From the NCBI RefSeq assembly GCF_900100925.1, contig NZ_FNKO01000001.1, forward strand, positions 1,860,001-1,924,000: a stretch of DNA of 64,000 nucleotides, read 5' to 3'. Shown here one piece after another: positions 1 through 7,155 of the stretch (its first letter is position 1; each line of letters starts with the position of its first letter). Made by a program: the position numbers and the translations under genes. The notes beneath the pieces are model-generated. The model made no database searches and had not been told where the DNA came from. It saw only the letters and a list, made by a program, of their open reading frames with translations. The DNA is from Actinopolyspora saharensis (lineage in GTDB: Bacteria; Actinomycetota; Actinomycetes; Mycobacteriales; Pseudonocardiaceae).

Positions 1-2
1 AC

Positions 3-137
3 CAGGACCGCAGGTTGATCACCGACGCGGGGTTCGTCATCGAGGGCAAGGAGGAGGCGACCCTGCCCGAGCAGCGGCAGGACCTGGTCCACATCCGCAG
101 GCGCGGTGTCGGCACCGACGTGGCCCCCAACGTCTGA
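3..137 (+). CDS. C-terminal end of an unrecognised protein (5' end off the window)
   Basis: An open frame enters the window at its left edge and ends with TGA at 135-137, leaving 44 visible residues that finish in DVAPNV. The fragment contains LITDAGFVIEGKEE, a pattern that resembles the last strand of class I SAM-dependent methyltransferases, but it is too short to assign. The next gene is on the opposite strand and convergent. The alternative is that this is not coding. Codon composition and the clean stop before a convergent gene argue mildly for a real C-terminus. Confidence 0.5.
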   Translation, partial: QDRRLITDAGFVIEGKEEATLPEQRQDLVHIRRRGVGTDVAPNV

Positions 138-205
138 GCGGAGCTCGCCGTCCGGCGGCGGTGCGGAAGTGTGCTCCGCTTCGGAGCAGACCGGTGCGCG
201 AGCGC

Positions 206-913
206 TCACGCGGCGCGGTCGACGTCCTCGGCCGTGCCGTTTCCGGTTGCGAGGTCGGGGGCCTCCGCTCCGACCGGGCCCGCCGCGGTCTCCTGCGCGG
301 CGCGGCGACCGGAACGACGTCGCCACAGCCAGAGAACCAGCCCGACCAGCACCAGCGCCCCCAGTGCGCCCCAGCCCGCTCCGCCGAGTATGTGCTCGAT
401 GTACTTGGCCGAGGCCCCGGCCAACCAACCGATCGACACGTGCAGCACGGCCCAGGAGATTCCCCCGAGCAGCGAGGCCGCCAGGAACCGGGCGTAGCCG
501 AGCCCGCAGGACCCGGCCGCGGCCGGGGTCAGGGTGCGGACCACGGGCAGGAAGCGCGCCAGGAAAACCGCCCCCATCCCGTAGCGGCGCAGGTGCCCGC
601 CGGCCCGGTCCCAGTGCCGTTGGCCGAGCTTGCGCACGGCGGTGCTCTCCCGCATGCGCCATCCGTAGCGACGCCCGAGCAGGAAACCGATGTTGTCGCC
701 GATCACGGCGAACAGGGCCACCGACAGAGACAGCGTCAGGAAGAAACCGACGTCGGTGACGGCGGCCGAAGCGATCAGCAAGCCGCTTTCCCCGGGAACG
801 AAGAAACCGATACCGAGAGTGCACTCGCCCAGCACCAGCGCGCCGACCACCACGACGAGGAGTGGCCGGGGCAATCCCGCGATCGCGGCGAGCAGCTCAC
901 TGACAACAGACAC
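206..913 (-). CDS. DedA family (SNARE-associated/VTT) membrane protein
   Basis: The protein has about 235 residues and several hydrophobic segments: roughly 15-35, 40-85 (two), 115-135, 143-166 and 176-197. A basic tail of about 40 residues follows. The DedA hallmarks are present: FFVPGESGLL near the N-terminus and FLARFLPVVRTLTPAAAG in the middle. DedA proteins are inner-membrane transporters or scramblase-like proteins, linked to lipid-carrier recycling and membrane homeostasis. I place the start at GTG 913 because GAGG lies 7 bases upstream. An in-frame GTG at 919 almost touches that site. Substrate unknown. Confidence 0.88.
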   Translation of the reverse strand: MSVVSELLAAIAGLPRPLLVVVVGALVLGECTLGIGFFVPGESGLLIASAAVTDVGFFLTLSLSVALFAVIGDNIGFLLGRRYGWRMRESTAVRKLGQRHWDRAGGHLRRYGMGAVFLARFLPVVRTLTPAAAGSCGLGYARFLAASLLGGISWAVLHVSIGWLAGASAKYIEHILGGAGWGALGALVLVGLVLWLWRRRSGRRAAQETAAGPVGAEAPDLATGNGTAEDVDRAA

Positions 914-1011
914 ACGCACTCCTCGGGCCGACGACGTGACTCACGCTATCGCGTGATTACGGTCGCACGAATCCGGTGCGCCCCTGAACCACCCTGAGTC
1001 AGGGGACGAGC

Positions 1012-2619
1012 TCAACCATCGTTGTCGGTGCGACAGCTCTTGGTCCAGGAGCACTCGAGCGCTGAGCGGCGGGCGTCGACACCGGAGCCGTCCCTTCCAG
1101 CGGAAATGCGCGGCGGGTCGTGCTCCCGGGAACGCGGATCGCCCGTTCCGGGGGACGCGTCACCTCCGTGCTCGGCCAGTCGCACCGCCAGCGCGTCCTG
1201 CACGTCGCGCGGGGCGGCTCCCAGGAAGTCGTTGAACACGACCGAGAACACCAGAGGCCGGTCCGAGCGGGTGCGCACGTACCCGGACAGAGCGGTCACC
1301 CCGGTCATCGACCCCGTCTTGGCCACCACCTCGCCCTCGGCGGCGGTGCCTCCCATGCGCCCCCTGAGCGTGCCTCCGACCAACCGTTCGGGCGCTCCCG
1401 CGACGGGCAGCGCCGCGTACCAGGTGTCGAACCACGGTTCCGCACGCGCGGCGTCGAGCAGCAGGCTCAGCTGCCGCGGGCTCACCGCGTCCAGCGTGGA
1501 GAGCCCGGAGCCGTCGACGAGGCGGTAGCTCCCGGGATCCACACCGAGGGCGTCCAGCTCGTTCCGGAGCACCTGCATCCCGGCGGTCCAGCTGCCCTCG
1601 CCCAGAACCCGCCTTCCCATGGTCTTGACCAGCGTTTCCGCGTGCCCGTTGTTGCTCAACTTGAGGAAGGGGGTCAGCAGCTCGCCCAGAGGCATGGAAC
1701 GGTGCTCGGCCAACACCCTCGCCCGTTCGGGGGTTCGGGCGGTGCCCACCCCCTCGAAGGACACCCCGTGCTCGGCCAACGCGCGCCGGAACACGTCCAG
1801 CGCGTACCGGGTGGGATCCGGGACGCTGCTGAAGAAGCGCTTCCTCCCCGAATCGGCGGGCAGTTCCCCGGAAACGAGCACCCGGTCGCTCCCGTGCTCA
1901 CGACGCACGGACAGGGTCTCCGGGGAGCCGGCACTGCTCGTTCGAGCGCGGTTGACCACGGTGACCGCACCGGTCGAGGGCCTGGTGCTCACCCGCACGG
2001 GGGTCCCCGGATCCCCCGGACGCACCCGGACGAGCACCGAACCGGCGTCGTAGTCCTCGGTGGGGGCGACGGTGAGCGCCGAGACCGGTGCCGCGTAGTG
2101 GTAGGGCTCGTCCACGGCCATCCATCCGTTGGCCAGCCCCGGACCGGTGAACCAGCTGTCGTCGGCGAGCACCCTGCCGCGCACGACCTCGATCCCGGAC
2201 GCGGCGACCTCGGCGGCCAGCTCCCGGTAATCGGCAGCCAGCATCGTCGGATCGCCGGTCCCGCGCAGGTACAGCTCACCGCGCAGCTCCGCTCCCCGCC
2301 TTTCCCCCGTCGCGAGCACCTCGGTGTCGAACCGGAAGTCCTCTCCGAGCGTTTCCAGCGCGGCCACCGAGGTGAACAGCTTGGCGTTGGAGGCAGGGGT
2401 CATCCGCGTGCGCGGGTTCCGCGCGTAGAGCACGCGGTCGCTGCGCGGGTCGCGAACCACGACCCCGGCGGTCGCCCCCTCCAGCCGGGGGTCCTCGAGT
2501 ATTCCGTCCAGGTCGTCGCGCAGCTCACCACCCGTGTCCGGCGAGGGGGGCGAAGCGGCGCCGGTGGGGATCGTCAACAGCACGACGAACCCCAGGAGCA
2601 GAGCCAGCCCACGTCGCAA
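1012..2619 (-). CDS. dacB: D-alanyl-D-alanine carboxypeptidase/endopeptidase (PBP4, peptidase S13)
   Basis: This low-molecular-weight penicillin-binding protein trims peptidoglycan peptides outside the membrane. With the TTG start at 2619 it has 535 residues and begins with a hydrophobic signal (LRRGLALLLGFVVLL), followed by the mature S13 enzyme. The active-site motifs are visible: SNAK (Ser77 and Lys80), SNN in LKLSNNGHAE and KTG in VAKTGSMTG. The TTG start is chosen because AGGCGGG lies just upstream and the signal peptide then begins cleanly. A start at 2703 would add 28 residues, including several Cys, ahead of the signal. The C-terminal 50 residues are polar and probably disordered. Confidence 0.93.
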   Translation of the reverse strand: MRRGLALLLGFVVLLTIPTGAASPPSPDTGGELRDDLDGILEDPRLEGATAGVVVRDPRSDRVLYARNPRTRMTPASNAKLFTSVAALETLGEDFRFDTEVLATGERRGAELRGELYLRGTGDPTMLAADYRELAAEVAASGIEVVRGRVLADDSWFTGPGLANGWMAVDEPYHYAAPVSALTVAPTEDYDAGSVLVRVRPGDPGTPVRVSTRPSTGAVTVVNRARTSSAGSPETLSVRREHGSDRVLVSGELPADSGRKRFFSSVPDPTRYALDVFRRALAEHGVSFEGVGTARTPERARVLAEHRSMPLGELLTPFLKLSNNGHAETLVKTMGRRVLGEGSWTAGMQVLRNELDALGVDPGSYRLVDGSGLSTLDAVSPRQLSLLLDAARAEPWFDTWYAALPVAGAPERLVGGTLRGRMGGTAAEGEVVAKTGSMTGVTALSGYVRTRSDRPLVFSVVFNDFLGAAPRDVQDALAVRLAEHGGDASPGTGDPRSREHDPPRISAGRDGSGVDARRSALECSWTKSCRTDNDG

Positions 2620-2739
2620 CGTCCCGCCTTTCGAACAGGGCACACGCAAGCAGCACGAACGAACACCGCTCGTGCTCGGTACAACCAAGCACAGCCCCGG
2701 CACGCGGTCAACACCGACGCACCGCGCCCGTGAGTGTTC

Positions 2740-2755
2740 GCCCGCGGAAGCGGGC
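2740..2755. terminator. Small hairpin between dacB and the LysE gene
   Basis: GCCCGC and GCGGGC enclose a four-base loop 24 bases downstream of the LysE-family stop codon (read on the minus strand). There is no T-run, so this is only a terminator-like hairpin. Confidence 0.35.
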
Positions 2756-2778
2756 CCCGTCCGGGGAGTCCCCGCCGA

Positions 2779-3408
2779 TCAGGCCATCGCGATGGAGCCG
2801 GCCATCACCAGCAGCGCACCCCCGCAGCAGCGCTCGAAGACACGCTTCCGCCGCGGGGCGGCGAGAAAGGCCGACAACCACCCGACCGAGGGAACCACGA
2901 TCAACCACCAGGCGGCGAACGATGAGACCGCCACCCCGCTCAACAACAGTGCCTGGGGCATCGGATCACCGGAGGGATCCATGGCCTGCGGCAGCAGGGT
3001 GAGGAAGGTGAGCAGCACCTTCGGGTTGAGCACGTCGATCAGCAAACCGCGGAAGAACACCGCCCTCCGCGACGTCGGCTCCGCTGCCGTGTCGCGCACG
3101 GTTCCGGTGCCCGCCCGTCGCAGGATCTGCAGCCCCATGAAGGCCAGATAGCAGATCCCGATCACCTTGACCACGACCAACGCCCCGGGGACGGCCACGA
3201 CCAGAGCGGACAGTCCCGCGGTGGCCGCGCTCGCGTGCACGAGCAGCCCGCAGATCACACCGGCCGCGGCCAACCATCCCCACCTGGTTCCGCTCGCGGC
3301 GTTTCTGGTCACCACCACGAAGTCGGGCCCCGGAACCAGGATGATCACCAGCAGGGCGAGCAGGAACGACCCCCAAGCGATGTGCACCGCGAACTCCTTC
3401 ACACTCAT
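2779..3408 (-). CDS. LysE/RhtB family amino-acid exporter
   Basis: The protein has about 209 residues and five to six membrane segments. The N-terminal signature VPGPDFVVVTRNAASG is typical of LysE/RhtB exporters, which expel amino acids such as lysine, homoserine, threonine or leucine by proton antiport. I prefer ATG 3408 (MSVKEFAVHIAWGS). An upstream TTG at 3438 has no visible ribosome site and would lengthen the N-terminus unusually. An Lrp/AsnC regulator starts 80 bases away on the opposite strand. This is the classic LysE-LysG-like pairing in which the regulator senses the exported amino acid. Substrate not determinable from sequence. Confidence 0.9.
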   Translation of the reverse strand: MSVKEFAVHIAWGSFLLALLVIILVPGPDFVVVTRNAASGTRWGWLAAAGVICGLLVHASAATAGLSALVVAVPGALVVVKVIGICYLAFMGLQILRRAGTGTVRDTAAEPTSRRAVFFRGLLIDVLNPKVLLTFLTLLPQAMDPSGDPMPQALLLSGVAVSSFAAWWLIVVPSVGWLSAFLAAPRRKRVFERCCGGALLVMAGSIAMA

Positions 3409-3487
3409 CCGACGAATCTTCGACAGTCCTCGGAACAATGGGCCATTAGTTCGTGCACTTGCCAGCTACGACATACGATGTTCGGCG

Positions 3488-3988
3488 ATGACGAACACAG
3501 TAGAACTGGATTCGGTGGACTGGCGGATTCTGGAGGAGTTGCAGAACGACGCGACGCTGCCCAACAGGACGCTGGCCGAAAGGATCGGGCTGGCCGCGTC
3601 GAGCTGCCTGCAGCGAGTGCGCAGGCTGCGCGAGCAGGGGGTGATAACCGGCTCGCACATCGACGTGGACCCGGCCGCGACCGGTCTGACCCTGGAAGCG
3701 GTGGTGTCCATCAACGTCCGCCCGCACACGCGGGCCGTGGTGGACTCCTTCCGGGAGTTCGTGATGGCCCAGCCCGAGACCCGTTCGCTGCTCCACGTCA
3801 GCGGCCAGGCCGATTTCATGCTGCACGTAGCCGTGGCCGACAGCGCGCACCTGCAGAGCTTCCTCGTGGACAAGCTGTCCGCGCGCACGGAGGTGCGGCA
3901 CTTCACCACGTCGGTGGTGCTCGAACAGGTCCACACCCGCGCGCTCACTCCACCCCGTCCACCGCGGCCCGCACGCAGGCGGGGTTGA
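3488..3988 (+). CDS. Lrp/AsnC family transcriptional regulator
   Basis: A 166-residue protein starting at ATG 3488. Residues about 8-60 form the winged helix-turn-helix (LDSVDWRILEELQNDATLPN through SSCLQRVRRLREQGVI). Residues about 70-145 form the RAM/AsnC ligand domain, including LLHVSGQADFMLHVAV. The C-terminal tail is proline/arginine-rich. It is divergent from the LysE-family exporter with a shared gap of 79 bases, so it most likely controls that exporter in response to an amino acid. Family known, effector inferred. Confidence 0.92.
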   Translation: MTNTVELDSVDWRILEELQNDATLPNRTLAERIGLAASSCLQRVRRLREQGVITGSHIDVDPAATGLTLEAVVSINVRPHTRAVVDSFREFVMAQPETRSLLHVSGQADFMLHVAVADSAHLQSFLVDKLSARTEVRHFTTSVVLEQVHTRALTPPRPPRPARRRG

Positions 3989-4125
3989 GCACCGCAGGCC
4001 GGGCTCACCTCGAGACCGAGGCCGTGCGCACCGGGGCCTCGTGCGCCGGTCCCCGCCTCGCCCCAGCGGTCCGGTGCGGCTCGTCGATGCCCGCGACCAC
4101 CGACCGGACCGGGAAGCTCCCGCTG

Positions 4126-5070
4126 TCAGTCCGCCACGCGAAGCAGCCCTTCCTGGACGACGGTGGCGATCAGGGAACCGTCCCTGGAGAAGAAGTTCCC
4201 GGTCGCCAACCCGCGCGCCCCGGAAGCGCTCGGGGAGCTGCAGTCGTAGAGGAACCACTCGTCCGCGCGGAAGCGACGGTGGAACCACATCGCGTGGTCC
4301 AGGCTCGCGCCCTGGACCTTGTCCACCCCCCAGTACACGCCGTGCCCGATGAGCACCGAGTCCAGCAGCGTCAGGTCCGAGGCGTAGGCGAGCAGGCAGA
4401 CGTGCAGCAGATCGTCGTCGGGCAGCTCGCCGTCGGCCCGCATCCACACCCTGCTGCGGGCGTCCCGCGGCCCCTGCCTGCGGCTCAGCCACGGCGGTTC
4501 GGTGACGTGTCGGATGTCCACGGGTCGCGGCAGGTTGGCCATGCCTCCGATCTCGTGGGCCATGGCACCGAGGCGTTCCCCGTAGGTCGGCAGCTCCTCC
4601 GGGGCGGGGACCTCGGGCATCGACTCCGCGTGGTCCATGCCCTCCTCCTCGATCTGGAAGGACGTGGACAGCGAGAAGATGGGTTTGCCGTGCTGCACCG
4701 CGACGACCCGACGCGTGGTGAACGAACGACCGTCACGGGTCCGGTCCACCTCGTAGACGATCGGAACGCTGGGATCTCCGGGGCGGAGGAAGTAGGCGTG
4801 CAGGGAGTGCACCCTGCGGTCGGACGGCACCGTTCTCCCGGCCGCCACGAGGGCCTGACCGGCCACCTGGCCGCCGAACACTCTCACCGGTGATTCCGCG
4901 GGACTGACCCCCCGGAAAATGTTCTCCTCGATGGGTTCGAGATCCAGCAACGCGACCAGCCGGTCCAGCACAGGCTGTCCGTGCGGCATTCCGCTGGCGT
5001 CCACCGGAACCGAGGACTGACTGCTGGCGCCTGCAGGGTCTGCGGCGGCGTCCCGTGCCGCTCGGGTCAC
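4126..5070 (-). CDS. tesB: Acyl-CoA thioesterase II
   Basis: The protein hydrolyses acyl-CoA to free fatty acid and CoA in the cytoplasm. It is about 314 residues long, with the double hot-dog arrangement of TesB. The N-terminal half contains FGGQVAGQALVAAGRTV and DGRSFTTRRVVAVQ. The C-terminal half contains DLTLLDSVLIGHG, SLDHAMWFHRRFRADEW and ATGNFFSRDGSLIATVVQEG. The GTG at 5070 is chosen because GAGGAG lies 7 bases upstream. A longer frame to 5175 would add 35 low-complexity residues. It lies 117 bases downstream of pyk on the same strand, with a hairpin between. Confidence 0.92.
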   Translation of the reverse strand: MTRAARDAAADPAGASSQSSVPVDASGMPHGQPVLDRLVALLDLEPIEENIFRGVSPAESPVRVFGGQVAGQALVAAGRTVPSDRRVHSLHAYFLRPGDPSVPIVYEVDRTRDGRSFTTRRVVAVQHGKPIFSLSTSFQIEEEGMDHAESMPEVPAPEELPTYGERLGAMAHEIGGMANLPRPVDIRHVTEPPWLSRRQGPRDARSRVWMRADGELPDDDLLHVCLLAYASDLTLLDSVLIGHGVYWGVDKVQGASLDHAMWFHRRFRADEWFLYDCSSPSASGARGLATGNFFSRDGSLIATVVQEGLLRVAD

Positions 5071-5140
5071 TTCGAGCTCCTCGTGTCGTGATCGGTGTGC
5101 GCCAACCCTCGCCCGAGGCGCGCGGAATGCCGGAGAGCGC

Positions 5141-5156
5141 CGGCACCGCGGTGCCG
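5141..5156. terminator. Perfect 16-base palindrome between pyk and tesB
   Basis: CGGCACC and GGTGCCG flank a central GC, 32 bases downstream of the pyk stop codon (minus strand). No T-run follows. It could stop or attenuate read-through from pyk into tesB. Confidence 0.4.
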
Positions 5157-5187
5157 CGTACTCCGGTTCCGCCACGCTTCGGGGAGA

Positions 5188-6609
5188 TCAGACGTGGTCT
5201 TCCTCGCCGAGACGGTGCACCCGAACCAGGTTCGTCGAGCCAACCGTCCCCGGAGGAGACCCGGCAACGATGACCACTGTGTCCCCGGTCTCCGAACGTC
5301 CGATCGACAACATGGCCTGATCCACCTGGCGCACCATCTGGTCGGTGGTCTCCACACTAGGCACCAGGAAGGTCTCCGTCCCCCAAGTGAGAGCGAGCTG
5401 ACTCCGGACGGATTCCTCGGGGGTGAACGCGAACAGCGGCAGCCTGGTGTGCAACCGGGCCAACCTCCGCACGGTGTCACCGGACTGCGTGAACGCCACC
5501 AGCGCCTTGGCGCTGAGACGCTCCCCGATGTCCCTGGCGGCGTAGGAGAGCACCCCCCGCTTGGTGCGCGGCACGTGACTCAGTTCCGGCGGTTCCGAGG
5601 AACCTGCCTCGACCGCCTCGACGATCCGGGCCATCGTCTCCACCGTGTCCACCGGGTACTCCCCGACGCTGGTCTCGCCGGACAACATCACGGCGTCGGT
5701 GCCGTCCAGCACGGCGTTGGCCACATCGGACGTCTCCGCCCTGGTCGGCCTCGGGTTGCCGATCATGGAATCCAGCATCTGGGTGGCCACGATCACCGGC
5801 TTGGCGTTCTCCCTGGCGATCCCGATCGCCCTCTTCTGCACCAGCGGCACGTGTTCCAGCGGGAGCTCGACGCCGAGATCCCCCCTGGCTACCATCACTC
5901 CGTCGAAGGCGAGCACGATGGCCTCGAGGTTGTCCACCGCCTCGGGCTTCTCCAGCTTCGCGATCACCGGGGCGCGGCGACCGACCCGGTCCATGACCTG
6001 GTGCACGATGTCGATGTCGGCCGGAGTGCGGACGAACGACAGCGCGATGAAGTCCACGCCCATGTTCAGCGCGAACTCCAGGTCGTCGATGTCCTTGGGC
6101 GACATCGCCGGAACGGAGACGTCCATTCCCGGCAGGGAGAGCCCCTTGTGGTCGGAGACCGGCCCCCCTTCGTCGACCTGGCAGACCACATCGGTCTCCT
6201 CGACGGCGGTCACGGTCAGTCCGACCTTCCCGTCGTCGACGAGGATCCGGTCGCCCACCTTCGCGTCGCCGGTCAGTCCCTCGTAGGTCGTGGACACCCG
6301 ATCATGGTTGCCCTGCACGTCCTCCACCGTGATCCGCACCGTCTCACCGGTACGCCACTCGACCTCGCCCTCGGCGAAGGTCCCCAGCCGAATCTTCGGC
6401 CCCTGCAGGTCGGCGAGAATCCCCACCGCGCGTCCGGACTCGGACGCCTGGGCGCGGACCATGTCGTAAACATGGCGGTGGTCCTCGTGACTACCGTGAC
6501 TGAAATTCAGCCGAGCGACGTTCATCCCGGCGCTGACGAGCGCACTCACCTTCTCCGGGCTGGCCGTTGCTGGCCCCATAGTACAAACTATCTTGGCTCG
6601 TCGACTCAC
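5188..6609 (-). CDS. pyk: Pyruvate kinase
   Basis: The enzyme converts phosphoenolpyruvate and ADP to pyruvate and ATP, the last step of glycolysis. The 473 residues match the usual bacterial length. Visible features are the N-terminal MSRRAKIVCTMGPA and AGMNVARLNFSHGSHEDH, the lid B domain (about 70-165), and the catalytic loop PVIVATQMLDSMIGNPRPTR. The C-terminal regulatory domain contains VAFTQSGDTVRRLARLHTRL. The start is GTG 6609. A VanZ-like gene begins 76 bases away on the other strand, so the two share one promoter region. Confidence 0.97.
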   Translation of the reverse strand: MSRRAKIVCTMGPATASPEKVSALVSAGMNVARLNFSHGSHEDHRHVYDMVRAQASESGRAVGILADLQGPKIRLGTFAEGEVEWRTGETVRITVEDVQGNHDRVSTTYEGLTGDAKVGDRILVDDGKVGLTVTAVEETDVVCQVDEGGPVSDHKGLSLPGMDVSVPAMSPKDIDDLEFALNMGVDFIALSFVRTPADIDIVHQVMDRVGRRAPVIAKLEKPEAVDNLEAIVLAFDGVMVARGDLGVELPLEHVPLVQKRAIGIARENAKPVIVATQMLDSMIGNPRPTRAETSDVANAVLDGTDAVMLSGETSVGEYPVDTVETMARIVEAVEAGSSEPPELSHVPRTKRGVLSYAARDIGERLSAKALVAFTQSGDTVRRLARLHTRLPLFAFTPEESVRSQLALTWGTETFLVPSVETTDQMVRQVDQAMLSIGRSETGDTVVIVAGSPPGTVGSTNLVRVHRLGEEDHV

Positions 6610-6685
6610 GGTGTCACAGCCTAATCCGTACTATCGCGCGCGCAGTATGCGACCACCGGCGTTGTCCACCTTCCGAGAGGCCACA

Positions 6686-7141
6686 GTGCTGGATCCTTTC
6701 AGTAAACTCCTCCACCGCGTGCTGTTCACGATTTGCTGCGTAGCCAGCGCGGTGATTCTTTTCACCCCTTCGAGCGGGGTTCCCACCGCTCCTCCCGGCG
6801 CGGACAAGCTCGTCCACCTCACGCTCTTCCTCGCGCTGACCGGCACCGGGAAGCTGGCCGGCCTGCGCTCAGGCCCGCTGGTGACCGCGCTGGTCTGCTA
6901 CGCACCGCTGTCCGAGCTGCTGCAGGCCGCGCTGCCGATACATCGCCACGCCGATCCCCTCGACCTCGTGGCGGATCTGGCGGGCGTCCTCGCCGCGCTG
7001 GCGCTCCTCCGGCCGAAGCGGAGCTCCTCGGACCGGGTCGGGCCTCGCGGGCCGAGAGGGCGTTCCCACCTTCGAGTGAGTAATCGTTCCCCCAGGTCAG
7101 CGCGCTCCGGAGCGGAGCTGATCGACGGTTCCGCGGACTGA
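6686..7141 (+). CDS. VanZ-like membrane protein
   Basis: A small membrane protein of about 151 residues. The visible core is a first hydrophobic helix (VLFTICCVASAVILF), then the VanZ-type motif PGADKLVHLTLFLALTGT, a second helix, and HRHADPLDLVADLAGVLAALALL. VanZ-like proteins are associated with teicoplanin resistance and with assorted envelope or phosphotransbutyrylase fusions. Most chromosomal members have no known role. The GTG at 6686 is chosen because GAGAGG precedes it. An ATG at 6647 is possible. The C-terminal 40 residues are basic and low-complexity. Confidence 0.75.
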   Translation: MLDPFSKLLHRVLFTICCVASAVILFTPSSGVPTAPPGADKLVHLTLFLALTGTGKLAGLRSGPLVTALVCYAPLSELLQAALPIHRHADPLDLVADLAGVLAALALLRPKRSSSDRVGPRGPRGRSHLRVSNRSPRSARSGAELIDGSAD

Positions 7142-7155
7142 ATCGCGTTATTCTC

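Noticed and set aside
1120..2733. Long open frame on the plus strand across dacB
   Set aside because: It lies antisense to a gene with a signal peptide and all three penicillin-binding motifs. Its product is rich in His, Gln and Arg, as expected for a shadow frame in high-GC DNA.
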